A stretch of DNA of 64,000 nt from Stentor roeselii. Lineage: Eukaryota > Ciliophora > Heterotrichea > Heterotrichida > Stentoridae. Made by a program: the position numbers and the translations under genes. Within the stretch, counting starts at the first letter, position 1; the number at the start of each line of letters is the position of its first letter. Below, one piece after another: positions 55,168 through 63,944 of this stretch. The DNA lies in NCBI GenBank assembly GCA_006503475.1, contig RSEH01000006.1, positions 124,001 to 188,000 on the forward strand, in the 5' to 3' direction. Below the pieces are notes generated by a model. That model was not told the DNA's origin. It ran no database searches and saw only the letters and a program-made list of their open reading frames with translations.

Positions 55168-56295
55168 ATGCTCCACGATGTAAAATGTGTCCACTGCTCA
55201 GAATCTGCTAACTTAATGTGCACATGCAATCAACTCTCCATCTGCAGAGACTGTGCAAGGCTCCACAACAAGCATGTCTATTTAGATGCAAATCAACTTG
55301 AAAACTTTTGGAAAGACGAAGAAGCCGAGGACTTAAGTCCAGTATCTTATATAAATGATCTGATCTCAAAAATCGAAAGAAAGCAGCAAAACCTTTTAGA
55401 TTCTCTATCAGACAACGTATACATTTTAAAAAATCCATTAAATCCACCTTATACCTGCAACATCTTTATAGATCCAAGTCTCGAGCATTTAAACCAGCAG
55501 GTGTTTATAGCAAATGAAGATAATTTCATCTGTGAATTTGATTTGAGTTCAAATACAATGATCAACAGAGATATTCAAGTCGAACCTAATTTAAAGCGCC
55601 CGTTTTGGATATTTAAGTGGAAAGATTTTTTCATTGTTTTAGGGGGAACTCTTGGTGGGACTATAAATAGTAAAAACATTTACCAAATTTCTATTGATAC
55701 TAAAACAACTACAGTAATAGCTCAGATGAAAATGCAAATTACTCTGTTTTACCCTGTAATACATGATGACGTGCTTTATATTGTTGGAGGAAGGTTTAAA
55801 AAAAATATGAGAGAATCAACTGTTTTAGATACTATCACCGCATACCCATTGAATCAACCTGAAAATCATTTTGAAATTAAAATGATCAGACCGCGATATG
55901 GAGTCACTGCTTGTATGCATCGAGGAGAGTTGCATGTCTTTTCTTTTGATGCTCAGAATAGTTGTGAAATCATAAATTTAGAAACAAAGGAAACAAGAGA
56001 AATTTATACTGAATCAAGCATCACTTATGGGTCAGGTGTAGTCTCTTATGATGAAAATATGATTTTTTTGAATCAGAATGAAATAATTATAATAGACGAA
56101 AAATATTCGGCGAATTCAATTAAAAGTCTCGCAGAATTAAATGAAACTTTAGCGGGTGACTACTGGAATCAGGTTCAACCCCCAGTGTTGTTTGATGGAA
56201 AATTTTACACTTTTGGAATTAAAGGGTTCATCATTTTTGATATACAAAGTAGAGAAGTTGTTTATCGTGATTACTCATTTCCATTTAATTCGTAG
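55168..56295 (+). CDS. B-box zinc finger plus Kelch-like propeller protein
   Basis: The 375-residue product starts with a B-box-like Cys/His cluster (CVHCSESANLMCTC, CRDCARLHNKH). A short coil follows at about 60-85, then a beta-rich region of Kelch-type blades (about 95-370), for example VIHDDVLYIVGGRFKK and GVTACMHRGELHVF. The two-glycine Kelch signature is only partly kept. Such proteins are often substrate adaptors of ubiquitin ligases or cytoskeletal scaffolds. It is tail-to-tail with the HAD phosphatase, 13 bp apart. Confidence 0.7.
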   Translation: MLHDVKCVHCSESANLMCTCNQLSICRDCARLHNKHVYLDANQLENFWKDEEAEDLSPVSYINDLISKIERKQQNLLDSLSDNVYILKNPLNPPYTCNIFIDPSLEHLNQQVFIANEDNFICEFDLSSNTMINRDIQVEPNLKRPFWIFKWKDFFIVLGGTLGGTINSKNIYQISIDTKTTTVIAQMKMQITLFYPVIHDDVLYIVGGRFKKNMRESTVLDTITAYPLNQPENHFEIKMIRPRYGVTACMHRGELHVFSFDAQNSCEIINLETKETREIYTESSITYGSGVVSYDENMIFLNQNEIIIIDEKYSANSIKSLAELNETLAGDYWNQVQPPVLFDGKFYTFGIKGFIIFDIQSREVVYRDYSFPFNS

Positions 56296-56308
56296 ATAGA
56301 TAACTTTT

Positions 56309-57145
56309 TTAAAACTCTAAATTATTCAGCACATAGTCTGGCTGGAAATCGTATTTTTTGTAGCTTTCTTTGTTTTCAACTCCTGTTAAGACCAAAACTG
56401 ATCCTATTTGAGCTTTGACACCAAGCAGAATATCAGTCACCATCTTATCTCCAAAGATAACACACCTCTTGCGATCAAGTCCATCCCTATCAATAATTCG
56501 ATTAATAGCCCAAGGTTCCGGTTTTCCAACATTAACAAATCCAGCCTTAGTAGCATATCTCAAAAACTCAACAGTGCAAGCAGCTCCAGGAATATAATAT
56601 TTTCCAAACTTATCATAAGGGTCATAATTCGATGTGACAATGACAGCTCCATTATTGACACAATTGACTCCATAAGCTAAAATATAGAAATTGATCCAAG
56701 CAGAGTACCCGACAACGACAGCTTTTACTTCAGGGTCCACTTCAAGTCTTCCTAATTCAGTTGTAGTCATCTTGATTTTTTCCATAGGAACAGAAGAAAT
56801 CACTTGATACCCGGCAGCAGCGACTTCATCACACAAATTCGTCTGCCCGATCACGAAGACTTTACTACCTGGTTCAATTGTTGACTGCAGGTAAAGCGCA
56901 CTGTTGTATGCGGCGCAGAGAATGTTTGGAAGACTTGCTGGTAGGCCTAGTCTGTTGAAGAGTGCAAAGAAAGAGTTTCTTGAATGGTTTGTATTGTTTG
57001 AAAAATAATAAATTGACTTGGAAAGTGATTCGATGTGGTGAAGAAGACCTGCTGCATTTGGAAGAAGCTTTTCACCTTCCCAGACCACCCCGTCTAGGTC
57101 GAAGAAGAAGTGGTCGTAGTTGCTGAGGATCTCTTCCAAGGACAT
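56309..57145 (-). CDS. HAD phosphatase, phosphoglycolate/p-nitrophenyl phosphatase type
   Basis: The 278-residue product has the four HAD motifs of the NagD/PGP subfamily: FFFDLDGVVWEGEKLLPNA (nucleophile Asp and acid Asp), YFSNNTNHSR, VGKPEPWAINRI (Lys) and CVIFGDKMVTDILLGVKAQ (acidic pair). A C2-type cap between motifs II and III is present. Eukaryotic relatives are phosphoglycolate phosphatase (PGP) and pyridoxal phosphatase (PDXP); the first is favoured for its housekeeping role, but substrate cannot be decided by eye. Confidence 0.9.
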   Translation of the reverse strand: MSLEEILSNYDHFFFDLDGVVWEGEKLLPNAAGLLHHIESLSKSIYYFSNNTNHSRNSFFALFNRLGLPASLPNILCAAYNSALYLQSTIEPGSKVFVIGQTNLCDEVAAAGYQVISSVPMEKIKMTTTELGRLEVDPEVKAVVVGYSAWINFYILAYGVNCVNNGAVIVTSNYDPYDKFGKYYIPGAACTVEFLRYATKAGFVNVGKPEPWAINRIIDRDGLDRKRCVIFGDKMVTDILLGVKAQIGSVLVLTGVENKESYKKYDFQPDYVLNNLEF

Positions 57146-57158
57146 GATTATTAATATT

Positions 57159-58160
57159 CTATATTTTAACCTGCTTTTGAAGCACTGCTGTGTACATTAA
57201 AATGTAGCTTTCTTCATCTGTTATCAAATTTCTCACTTCTTCCATCATGTCTTGGAAAATTCTCTCTTTTTCATCATCACTTCTTTCCTTAAGACATCGA
57301 AATAACGCGATTTTCATCAAAGCAGAAGGAAAATTGCTGAACTTTTCTCGATAATCCTCGAAACTTCCTCCATTCCGATACTCTAGATAAAAAGGGCATT
57401 CGACTTTTTCCATTTCCAGAAATTTTACCTCAAATTCAGGCATTTGGCTTAAAACTCTTCGAATTTGGTGAAGGTCAAGAGGATAAGTCTGCCAGACATA
57501 ATCATTATATTCAGACTGGCTTATCAGTCCTTTCGCATGAATCCTTTTAATGCTATCGACGATGTAGGTTTCCATGTTGTTCGAACTTTCGCCTTCCAGC
57601 TTGCCCGGCGCGGTTATAACTAAAAAGCCGCCATCTGTCAGTTCTTTCAGTCTTTGGCTTAAGTTCAGCTTCAAGTCTTCCAAGGCCTGGGCTTCTGACT
57701 CCGGGTAACAAATTCGCAGGTCGCCTGAACGAGAAGGAGGAGTTGATAAGAAGTGGAAAGATAAAACTGAGAAGCCAAGATGAAGCGAGTTACTCGGAAG
57801 GACTTGCTCGAAGAAGGAACGCGGCAGGAAGGAATAGTAAAGTTCTGGGTAATGCTTGTAGGAGGTTGGAAAGGAGTGGATTGCTGAGGATACTGCTGAC
57901 CAGTTATTGGAGGGAAGGTCGTTGTGGTGGATTGTTACTGGGATTTGAGAAGTTGAACGGAGGTGAGATATTAGTTCTGAAAGGAGGGTTACGGAATTTA
58001 AACCTTCTGAACAACCGAAGTCTGATAGGGTTAAGTGAGAGTGGGATTGGAGAAGGGTGGATAGGCAGGACTTTAGGTGGGGAAGGAGTCTTTGACCTAG
58101 TTGAAGTTGCCAGGTAGAGTTTTGGTTGTAGTTTTGGAGGGAACTTGATTGGAATGCCAT
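57159..58160 (-). CDS. SABATH-type SAM-dependent carboxyl methyltransferase
   Basis: The 333-residue product shows the SABATH pattern. It begins with YNQNSTWQLQLGQRL (the start motif that binds SAM and substrate), followed by LSDFGCSEGLNSV, TIHHNDLPSNNW and the two active-site regions YYSFLPRSFFEQVLPSNSLH and LGFSVLSFHFLS. Plant members methylate the carboxyl groups of salicylate, jasmonate, gibberellin or xanthosine. Members are also known in some bacteria and fungi. The substrate here is unknown. Start context is CCTAATAAATGG. Presence in a ciliate is notable. Confidence 0.8.
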   Translation of the reverse strand: MAFQSSSLQNYNQNSTWQLQLGQRLLPHLKSCLSTLLQSHSHLTLSDFGCSEGLNSVTLLSELISHLRSTSQIPVTIHHNDLPSNNWSAVSSAIHSFPTSYKHYPELYYSFLPRSFFEQVLPSNSLHLGFSVLSFHFLSTPPSRSGDLRICYPESEAQALEDLKLNLSQRLKELTDGGFLVITAPGKLEGESSNNMETYIVDSIKRIHAKGLISQSEYNDYVWQTYPLDLHQIRRVLSQMPEFEVKFLEMEKVECPFYLEYRNGGSFEDYREKFSNFPSALMKIALFRCLKERSDDEKERIFQDMMEEVRNLITDEESYILMYTAVLQKQVKI

Positions 58161-58424
58161 TTATTAGGATGAATATGATGAAGATGTGGAGTAGATAGAA
58201 AAATTCATAGAATTAATCATCGAAAATCATTCATTTTTAGATTTCTTCATATAGATAGAATTTAGAGTTTATTGAAACTCTAGAGGATTTTATTTTGGTA
58301 ATCCTTTCTGCTTTAGTTAGGATTTTTATTTGATAAGAATTCAATTATAGTTGTATTTTAATACGATTATTTTGAAAAAGATTAAATCAACAAATAAAAG
58401 CAAGTAATGAAGTAAATATTTAGG

Positions 58425-58817
58425 TTATCTAACGATATTAGTGATAAGGAGTATATTTCCAATAATGTCTCCAATTGAATTTGGTTTCATACTTATTCCG
58501 ACTCCACAATCGTTAGAGCAACACTGAAGTCTCCAACTATTACTGTTAGTATGAGTACTTGTCGCTGAACAATAACAAGAAGGTAAGCGTCTCCTACATC
58601 TTCTACAGCTAACATCGACATTATAACTAATTTCATCAGGTTTTCCCCAAGGTGTAAAAGTATTTCTTGTAAAAACACTAATATCAACATCCCAATGAGA
58701 GCACTGTCTGCTAGCTACTGAAACCCATCTTCCAGAATCATCCCAAATATTTGATTGATTACGTATAGACATTCCGCATTCATTACATTTAAATTCACAG
58801 GCACCGTATTTAACCAT
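58425..58817 (-). CDS. Cys-rich zinc-binding-like protein, copy 1
   Basis: The 130-residue product has many CxxC pairs (CEFKCNECG, CRRCRRRLPSCYC, CCSNDC) and a conserved core SNIWDDSGRWV...CSHWDV...TRNTFTPWGKPDEISY. A paralogue at 61513-61899 shares all of these. The pattern suggests one or two structural zinc sites; no known family is recognised. Start context is TTATAAATGG. Confidence 0.65.
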   Translation of the reverse strand: MVKYGACEFKCNECGMSIRNQSNIWDDSGRWVSVASRQCSHWDVDISVFTRNTFTPWGKPDEISYNVDVSCRRCRRRLPSCYCSATSTHTNSNSWRLQCCSNDCGVGISMKPNSIGDIIGNILLITNIVR

Positions 58818-59163
58818 TTATAATGAAATGTGAAAAGATTGGTAAAATTTTTTTTCGATTTGTAGAGACCTATGTAGTAGACATTTTTATTTAATTTTTT
58901 TTGGATTCAATATATGTAGACAATTTTTTTTATGAATATTTATGAATCATCTCTTAGTAACTACAATAATTTGAGAATTCAATCTTTCAAAAGACTACTT
59001 TTTAGGAATGTTTTTTGAGTGATCATAATGTGTTGTTTTTCCATAAAATAAATACATTATGATAAATTAAATTTAGAATTTAATAGTTTTTTACTTCAAA
59101 AATGTAATATCTAGATACTATTAACCTTTTACTATTTAATAAATTATGGGCATCTTATAAAGT
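58818..59163. other. AT-rich flank of the coding-like stretch
   Basis: About 345 bp of AT-rich DNA upstream of the paralogue's start with no open frame. The first part must carry its promoter (TTATAAATGG on the minus strand). Confidence 0.5.
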
Positions 59164-60632
59164 GACCAGCTCTATGAATTAGATAGATTTTTTGTAAAGA
59201 GTCTCAACTCTGATTATTTATTATTTCACCTGTATATAGTTAGCTTCTGCATAATTATAAAGCTGTGCGGTTGAAAAAGTTCCATCATTTAAAATTCTTT
59301 TAATAAGTCGCCTCTAATTAATATCTGAGAAGAAGTATGTGCTGAATTAACCATAGATCAAAAGTTTAAATTTTCAATTCTATATAAATCCCATTCCGAA
59401 AAAGAGACTGCAACAGAATCAGATGTAAGCATAAAATTAATATCAAATTAAAAAAGAGCTCTAATTGCTGCTGCATAAAAATCAGAAAAACTAAAAATGA
59501 AAAGCTTTGACTTTGATCAAATGATCTAAAATTTAAAGCATCAGATAGTTTGCTTCTTTCATTTTAGAAGAGAAATAATATATATCTTAATTTTTTTTCT
59601 GTTGAATCTACCATGGTTAATGAAAATGACACAAAGAATTTAGCTAAAGTTTGAGATAATCTGTGGTTGTGATCTTATGAAAATATTTAATAATGATAAG
59701 ACAGAACGTTTTATATAGCGCTTCATTAAAAAATTATCAATCATTAAGGAATAAGCGCAGGCTTAAATGTTTGGAAGATAGAATCATTGTTATGCTAACC
59801 GCATCTATTACTGAAGAAAATTGAGATTATTAGTAATTATAAATTAACGTAACCTTTCTATTTAAATAATATTAAGTTAGATAATCCAAGTTTTAAATTT
59901 AAACAAATAGCAATCCTTCAATAATTATTCAGATTTTAAAGAATGGGCTTATGAAACAAAGAATTTCCTAGAGAGAAAAAATAGACAAATTATTTGAATA
60001 TAGAGTATTTCTTATATTGAGATGATTGGATTCTCTGATGGAAAATTTCCTTCCTCTCAAAAACATCTACATCATGAATTAAGCCTATTCACGTGGGAAT
60101 TATTTAAAATTTCAAGATTTAATATATAAAATAATTCTCGAACTATCGATTAGAAAATAATTATAATAACGCTGGCTATTTTTATATAAACCGGTGATTA
60201 TTCATCTTAATCTTGCTGCAATATGCATGTCCTAATGTCCTGAAATCTAAAAAAGTGCCTTTAGCAATTCAAGTATATTTAATGAACAGTAAGCTAAATA
60301 AGAATCATTTAGTAAAGATATTAAAAATCTAGAAAATCAATTTTAATAGCAATTATTAATCTGAAATCTACTATACAAGATGCCGATTGTTTGAAAATAG
60401 AATCTTGTGAGGGTTTAAAGCACAGAAAACTTGGTTGATGAAATCTAATAATGAAAATGAACTATCTAGATAATTATTATTATTTTATTGAAGAAATAAG
60501 GATTATGAAGCGTTAAGAGATGAAGATCTTGTATGTATAAATGATTTTACTGACAAGATTTACATTTTATTTAAAAGAGTATAAGAAATTATGTTAAGAA
60601 AAGAGCCAAACTTTATTACAATTCTTGTGATC
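59164..60632 (+). pseudogene. Coding-like stretch rich in in-frame TAA/TAG/TGA (decayed gene or reassigned code)
   Basis: No open frame exists, yet at least three segments keep a strong three-base rhythm on the plus strand. In 59310-59560, G falls at codon position 1 in about 21 of 85 codons, against 7 and 6 at positions 2 and 3 (hand counts). Around 60453-60632 it is about 15 of 58, against 7 and 6. The segments are in different frames. They read as charged, helix-like protein, with stops at about the density expected by chance. Either this is a decayed host gene, or TAA and TAG are read as Gln (as in many ciliates) with unrecognised introns between frames. A weak TPR-like pattern appears near 60180. 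The family is not recognised and no reconstruction is offered. Confidence 0.4.
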
Positions 60633-61512
60633 TGATGACTAGCTTTAACCAGATTTTAAATCAAGGGGAGCGAATAAAAGAAGGTAAACTTAGATAATTA
60701 TGTCAGCTTTTAAACCTATTATTAAGAAACTAGATGGTGAATTTTAAAAAATTGGATAAAATGGCAATTTCGTATATAGGTAAAACTTTCGGTGCCGATG
60801 GTACCCTATTTTAGCAGCTTCCACTGTACAACTTTTCATAAACTGACACACCTTTAATTTAGAATTATAAAATTTTTTATCAGAGTTTATATAATTTCTT
60901 TCTATTTTAGGTAACTGTCATGATCATAATTTCTTAACTTTCAATAATATATGTAAAAAAGATATATGATAATATAATAGAAGTTAAATTAATAAATTGT
61001 AATAAAAAACATATGTCTAAAAAAAAATATTAAAATTCTATTATCAATATATTATCAAATTGAAAATCTACTTAGGATAAATTTAATATATATTAATAAA
61101 GTTCCTGATTATGTTTTCAACCAAAGATCATCAAATCAAAGTAGACAATCAATTATCTAAGAATTTCCCATCTATAATTTACAGTAATTATAAAAAATAA
61201 AAGCATCTTATTTCCGAAATCTATAATTTTATAGCTACTCGGAACAGATACATCAAAGTAAATTTTAACTTTGACAGTTTAAACACAATGAGTTTACTTT
61301 ATAAGCTTTTTTATTCAAATATTAAAGAATATTGATGAAAACAGTGATGATAAATATCAATTGAGTAAATTGTATAATTGACATCATAAATAATTAAAAA
61401 CATGAATTTAATAACTTCTTAAAGTTATATCTTATATCAAAAATTATTGATTTAGTCCTACTCTCTCTTAATACCATTTAAAACATTGAAATGAAATGTA
61501 TGAATCTAATAG
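60633..61512. other. AT-rich region with intron-like TTTTAG tracts
   Basis: About 880 bp without open frames, very AT-rich. It contains pyrimidine-rich stretches ending in TTTTAG, one near 60884-60909 starting GTTTATATAATTTC, that look like 3' splice sites. Nothing definite is seen. Confidence 0.4.
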
Positions 61513-61899
61513 TTAAATACCTCTTAAAAGCCTACCCGTATTTTGGAGGATATCATCTATTGAATTAGAAGTAAGTTTAATTCCCACTAAGCACTGATAC
61601 GAACAGCAATCAATTTCCCAGTAGTCTTCATTAGTATCAAAGCTTGTAGCTCCACATTCACAGTTAAAATTTCTATTACACTCAATACAATTAACTTGTA
61701 TACGATAATTGATCTCATCTGGACTTCCCCAAGGTGTAAAAGTATTCCGTGTTAAAACATTAAAAAAAACACTCCAATGACTACAAAATCCATCAAGAGG
61801 TGTGACCCATTTCTTCGAATCATCCCAAATATTAGATGTATGTCTTAAAAACAACTGACAATTTTGGCAGATCACTTCGCAAGCACCAAACCGAACCAT
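61513..61899 (-). CDS. Cys-rich zinc-binding-like protein, copy 2
   Basis: The 128-residue product is a paralogue of 58425-58817. It shares FGACEVICQNC, SNIWDDSKKWV, CSHWSVF, LTRNTFTPWGSPDEINY and a second Cys cluster (CIECNRNFNCECG, DCCSYQC). Cysteine spacing is nearly the same, supporting metal binding. The two copies have the same orientation and flank the 2.7 kb region without open frames. The function is unknown. Start context is CTTATAAATGG. Confidence 0.65.
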   Translation of the reverse strand: MVRFGACEVICQNCQLFLRHTSNIWDDSKKWVTPLDGFCSHWSVFFNVLTRNTFTPWGSPDEINYRIQVNCIECNRNFNCECGATSFDTNEDYWEIDCCSYQCLVGIKLTSNSIDDILQNTGRLLRGI

Positions 61900-62079
61900 T
61901 TATAAGTGAAAAGACCGAAATAAATCTATTGAAATATTCTACAAATATTGATAAAATACATCCCAACGAATGATTTAAATTAAAATTTTATTAACTAGTT
62001 CTTAAATTTATCTTTTCCTTTATACACTTATATATTAATAATGAAGAATATCTTTCAATAGGCAGTGAATCTTCTTATA

Positions 62080-62433
62080 ATGGAAAAAGATCCAATCAAG
62101 TCAACTCAGTCCACCAACGAGCGCTCAAAGTCCTCAGTGAAAAGCGCCTCCTTATCTGTTGAAAAAAGAAATTCACTGGAATCTTCATCAAATTTCTCTA
62201 AAGTAAATAAAGGAAAATTTTCGATACCACATGGTTCATTTAAACGACTCGCAGTATCTTTAACCCCAGACTTCAAATGGAAAAAGTCAGCCCTTGAGTC
62301 TCTTCACTACGCAGCAGAAGCTTACATCAAGACCTTGTTTGAAGACACGAATTTAATACTGACGCATTGCAAGAGAAAAACTTTGTTTGTGAAAGACTTG
62401 ACGCTAGCCAAACGTATCAGAGGTGAAAATTAA
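62080..62433 (+). CDS. Centromeric histone H3 variant (CENP-A-like)
   Basis: The 117-residue product has a Ser/Lys-rich tail unlike canonical H3 (no ARTKQT, no KSTGGKAPR), then a complete H3 histone fold from about 50. The alpha-N/alpha-1 part is SFKRLAVSLTPDFKW and alpha-2 is YAAEAYIKTLFEDTNLIL. Loop 2 and alpha-3 read KRKTLFVKDLTLAKRIRGE. TLFxKD matches CENP-A (TLFPKD) rather than canonical H3 (TIMPKD). It ends directly after RIRGEN. CENP-A replaces H3 in centromeric nucleosomes and is expected at micronuclear centromeres. The ATG at 62080 is used; an upstream GTG in frame is not. Confidence 0.82.
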   Translation: MEKDPIKSTQSTNERSKSSVKSASLSVEKRNSLESSSNFSKVNKGKFSIPHGSFKRLAVSLTPDFKWKKSALESLHYAAEAYIKTLFEDTNLILTHCKRKTLFVKDLTLAKRIRGEN

Positions 62434-62967
62434 TTAAATAGTTCCTTTTTTTAACTTGTTGCCGACTAGTTTTCTTTGGTTCCAAAACACGTAGTTTTTC
62501 TTTGTTGCTGGACTTAAGGAAAAGTTTCTCTTTTTCTTTACTGTTGGATATGCGTTTTTACTTGGAAGGGGTCGGAAACTCTTTTGCATGAAATTTACTG
62601 TTGTTTGTCGATAGGGGAAGTACTGATGGGTGACATGCGGACTATCTGCTATGAACTCATTGCTAAAAGGAAGAGAGCGATTAACAAATTCAGGAACAAC
62701 TGTGCTAGAGTGCTTAGTTATCCCAGAATTTTTCATCACAGGTTCCAACAAAGGTAATTCACGTATTTGAGGTTCAGGTAAATCCTTTAAAAAATTATCT
62801 TGTGTCAAACTCTGAGGACTAGCCGAATTAACGTAAACAGTTCGAACACGGCGATTATTTCCCTGATGTATAGCAGAAGAAAAGACCCTGCGTCTCGGAC
62901 TGATCGGAGGCGTGTTAAACTTGACCCAAGGTCCAAGTTCATCGAGTTGTAAGTAGATAGGTTTCAT
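62434..62967 (-). CDS. Basic protein of unknown function
   Basis: The 177-residue product is Pro/Ser/Arg-rich and largely disordered, with PPISPRRRVFSS near the start and a basic end (KKKRNFSLSPATKKNYVF). No domain is recognised. Its stop codon abuts the stop of the CENP-A-like gene with no base between, so the two 3' UTRs must overlap coding sequence on the other strand. Confidence 0.55.
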   Translation of the reverse strand: MKPIYLQLDELGPWVKFNTPPISPRRRVFSSAIHQGNNRRVRTVYVNSASPQSLTQDNFLKDLPEPQIRELPLLEPVMKNSGITKHSSTVVPEFVNRSLPFSNEFIADSPHVTHQYFPYRQTTVNFMQKSFRPLPSKNAYPTVKKKRNFSLSPATKKNYVFWNQRKLVGNKLKKGTI

Positions 62968-63105
62968 TAAATTTTAACCCCTTCAAAAAGATCTCTAATC
63001 ATTTCATTAAAATGTGGTTAATGACGTCACAATAATACCTAAAACTCTTCTAATTTTCGACTATCAACTATAATGCTCTAATCAGATAGAGAATCAATAA
63101 AATTA

Positions 63106-63942
63106 ATGTCAGATTCATTACTTTCTCGTCGTTTTACTCATTGGAACTCAGGAGCTATTGCAGGAACCATCTCAGCCATCGTTCTTCAGCCTTTTGATGT
63201 GTTGAAAACTTACTCTATTGTGGTTAAACGATCAGAAGCTAGTCTAATAGAAGGTTACAGACTAGCGATGTCCAAGTACGGAATTCGAGGCATGTGGCGA
63301 GGAGTTACTCCAGCTGTTTACAGGGCTATCATAGGCTCTGGGTCTTACTTTTTAATATTGGAAGAGCTTAAATATTTCTCATCGGCAAACTCATTTTGGG
63401 TCCTTGGATTTTGTTCTGGTCTTGCAAAGGTCGCTGTGACGATTGCTTGCATGCCGATATCAGTTGTGAAGGTAAGGATGGAGTCTCCTACTTGTTCAGT
63501 ATATTCAGGACTGCGTAATGGACTGAAGACAATATACAATTCTGAAGGCATTCCAGGATTTTATCGAGGACTGATGCCGACTGTAATTCGAGAAGTGCCT
63601 TACTCATCTCTAGGTTATGGGTTCTACGAAAAGTACATTCAAATGATAAACGAAGTCACCTCCAAAGACAGATCAGATCCAAAAGTCACAATGCTGGCAG
63701 GAAGTCTTGCAGGTTTTTCAGCCACTCTAATAACACAGCCTTTCGACGTCTTAAAAACCAAGATAATCTACCAAAGAGTCTCTGGAAGTGACTGCACATC
63801 AATGAAAAAAGCGATATCTTCAATCTACAAAGAAGACGGAATCTTAGGATTTCAACGCGGAATAATCGCCCGACTATGTAGACGTCTATTTTCATTTCCA
63901 CTGGTATGGACAGTTTACGAGCAGATGAAAATAAATATTTAA
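63106..63942 (+). CDS. Mitochondrial carrier, SLC25A38/Hem25-like glycine transporter
   Basis: The 278-residue product has three carrier repeats with the signature P-x-[DE]-x-x-[KR] in QPFDVLKTY, MPISVVKVRME (Ser in place of Asp) and QPFDVLKTK. Six membrane helices are implied. The second repeat (VVKVRMES...YSGLRNGLKTIYNSEGIPGFYRGLMPTVIREVPYSS in parts) follows SLC25A38/Hem25, which imports glycine for haem synthesis. Position-specific contacts cannot be checked by eye, so the substrate is tentative. Its stop is 2 bp before the next ATG. Confidence 0.82.
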   Translation: MSDSLLSRRFTHWNSGAIAGTISAIVLQPFDVLKTYSIVVKRSEASLIEGYRLAMSKYGIRGMWRGVTPAVYRAIIGSGSYFLILEELKYFSSANSFWVLGFCSGLAKVAVTIACMPISVVKVRMESPTCSVYSGLRNGLKTIYNSEGIPGFYRGLMPTVIREVPYSSLGYGFYEKYIQMINEVTSKDRSDPKVTMLAGSLAGFSATLITQPFDVLKTKIIYQRVSGSDCTSMKKAISSIYKEDGILGFQRGIIARLCRRLFSFPLVWTVYEQMKINI

Positions 63943-63944
63943 TA

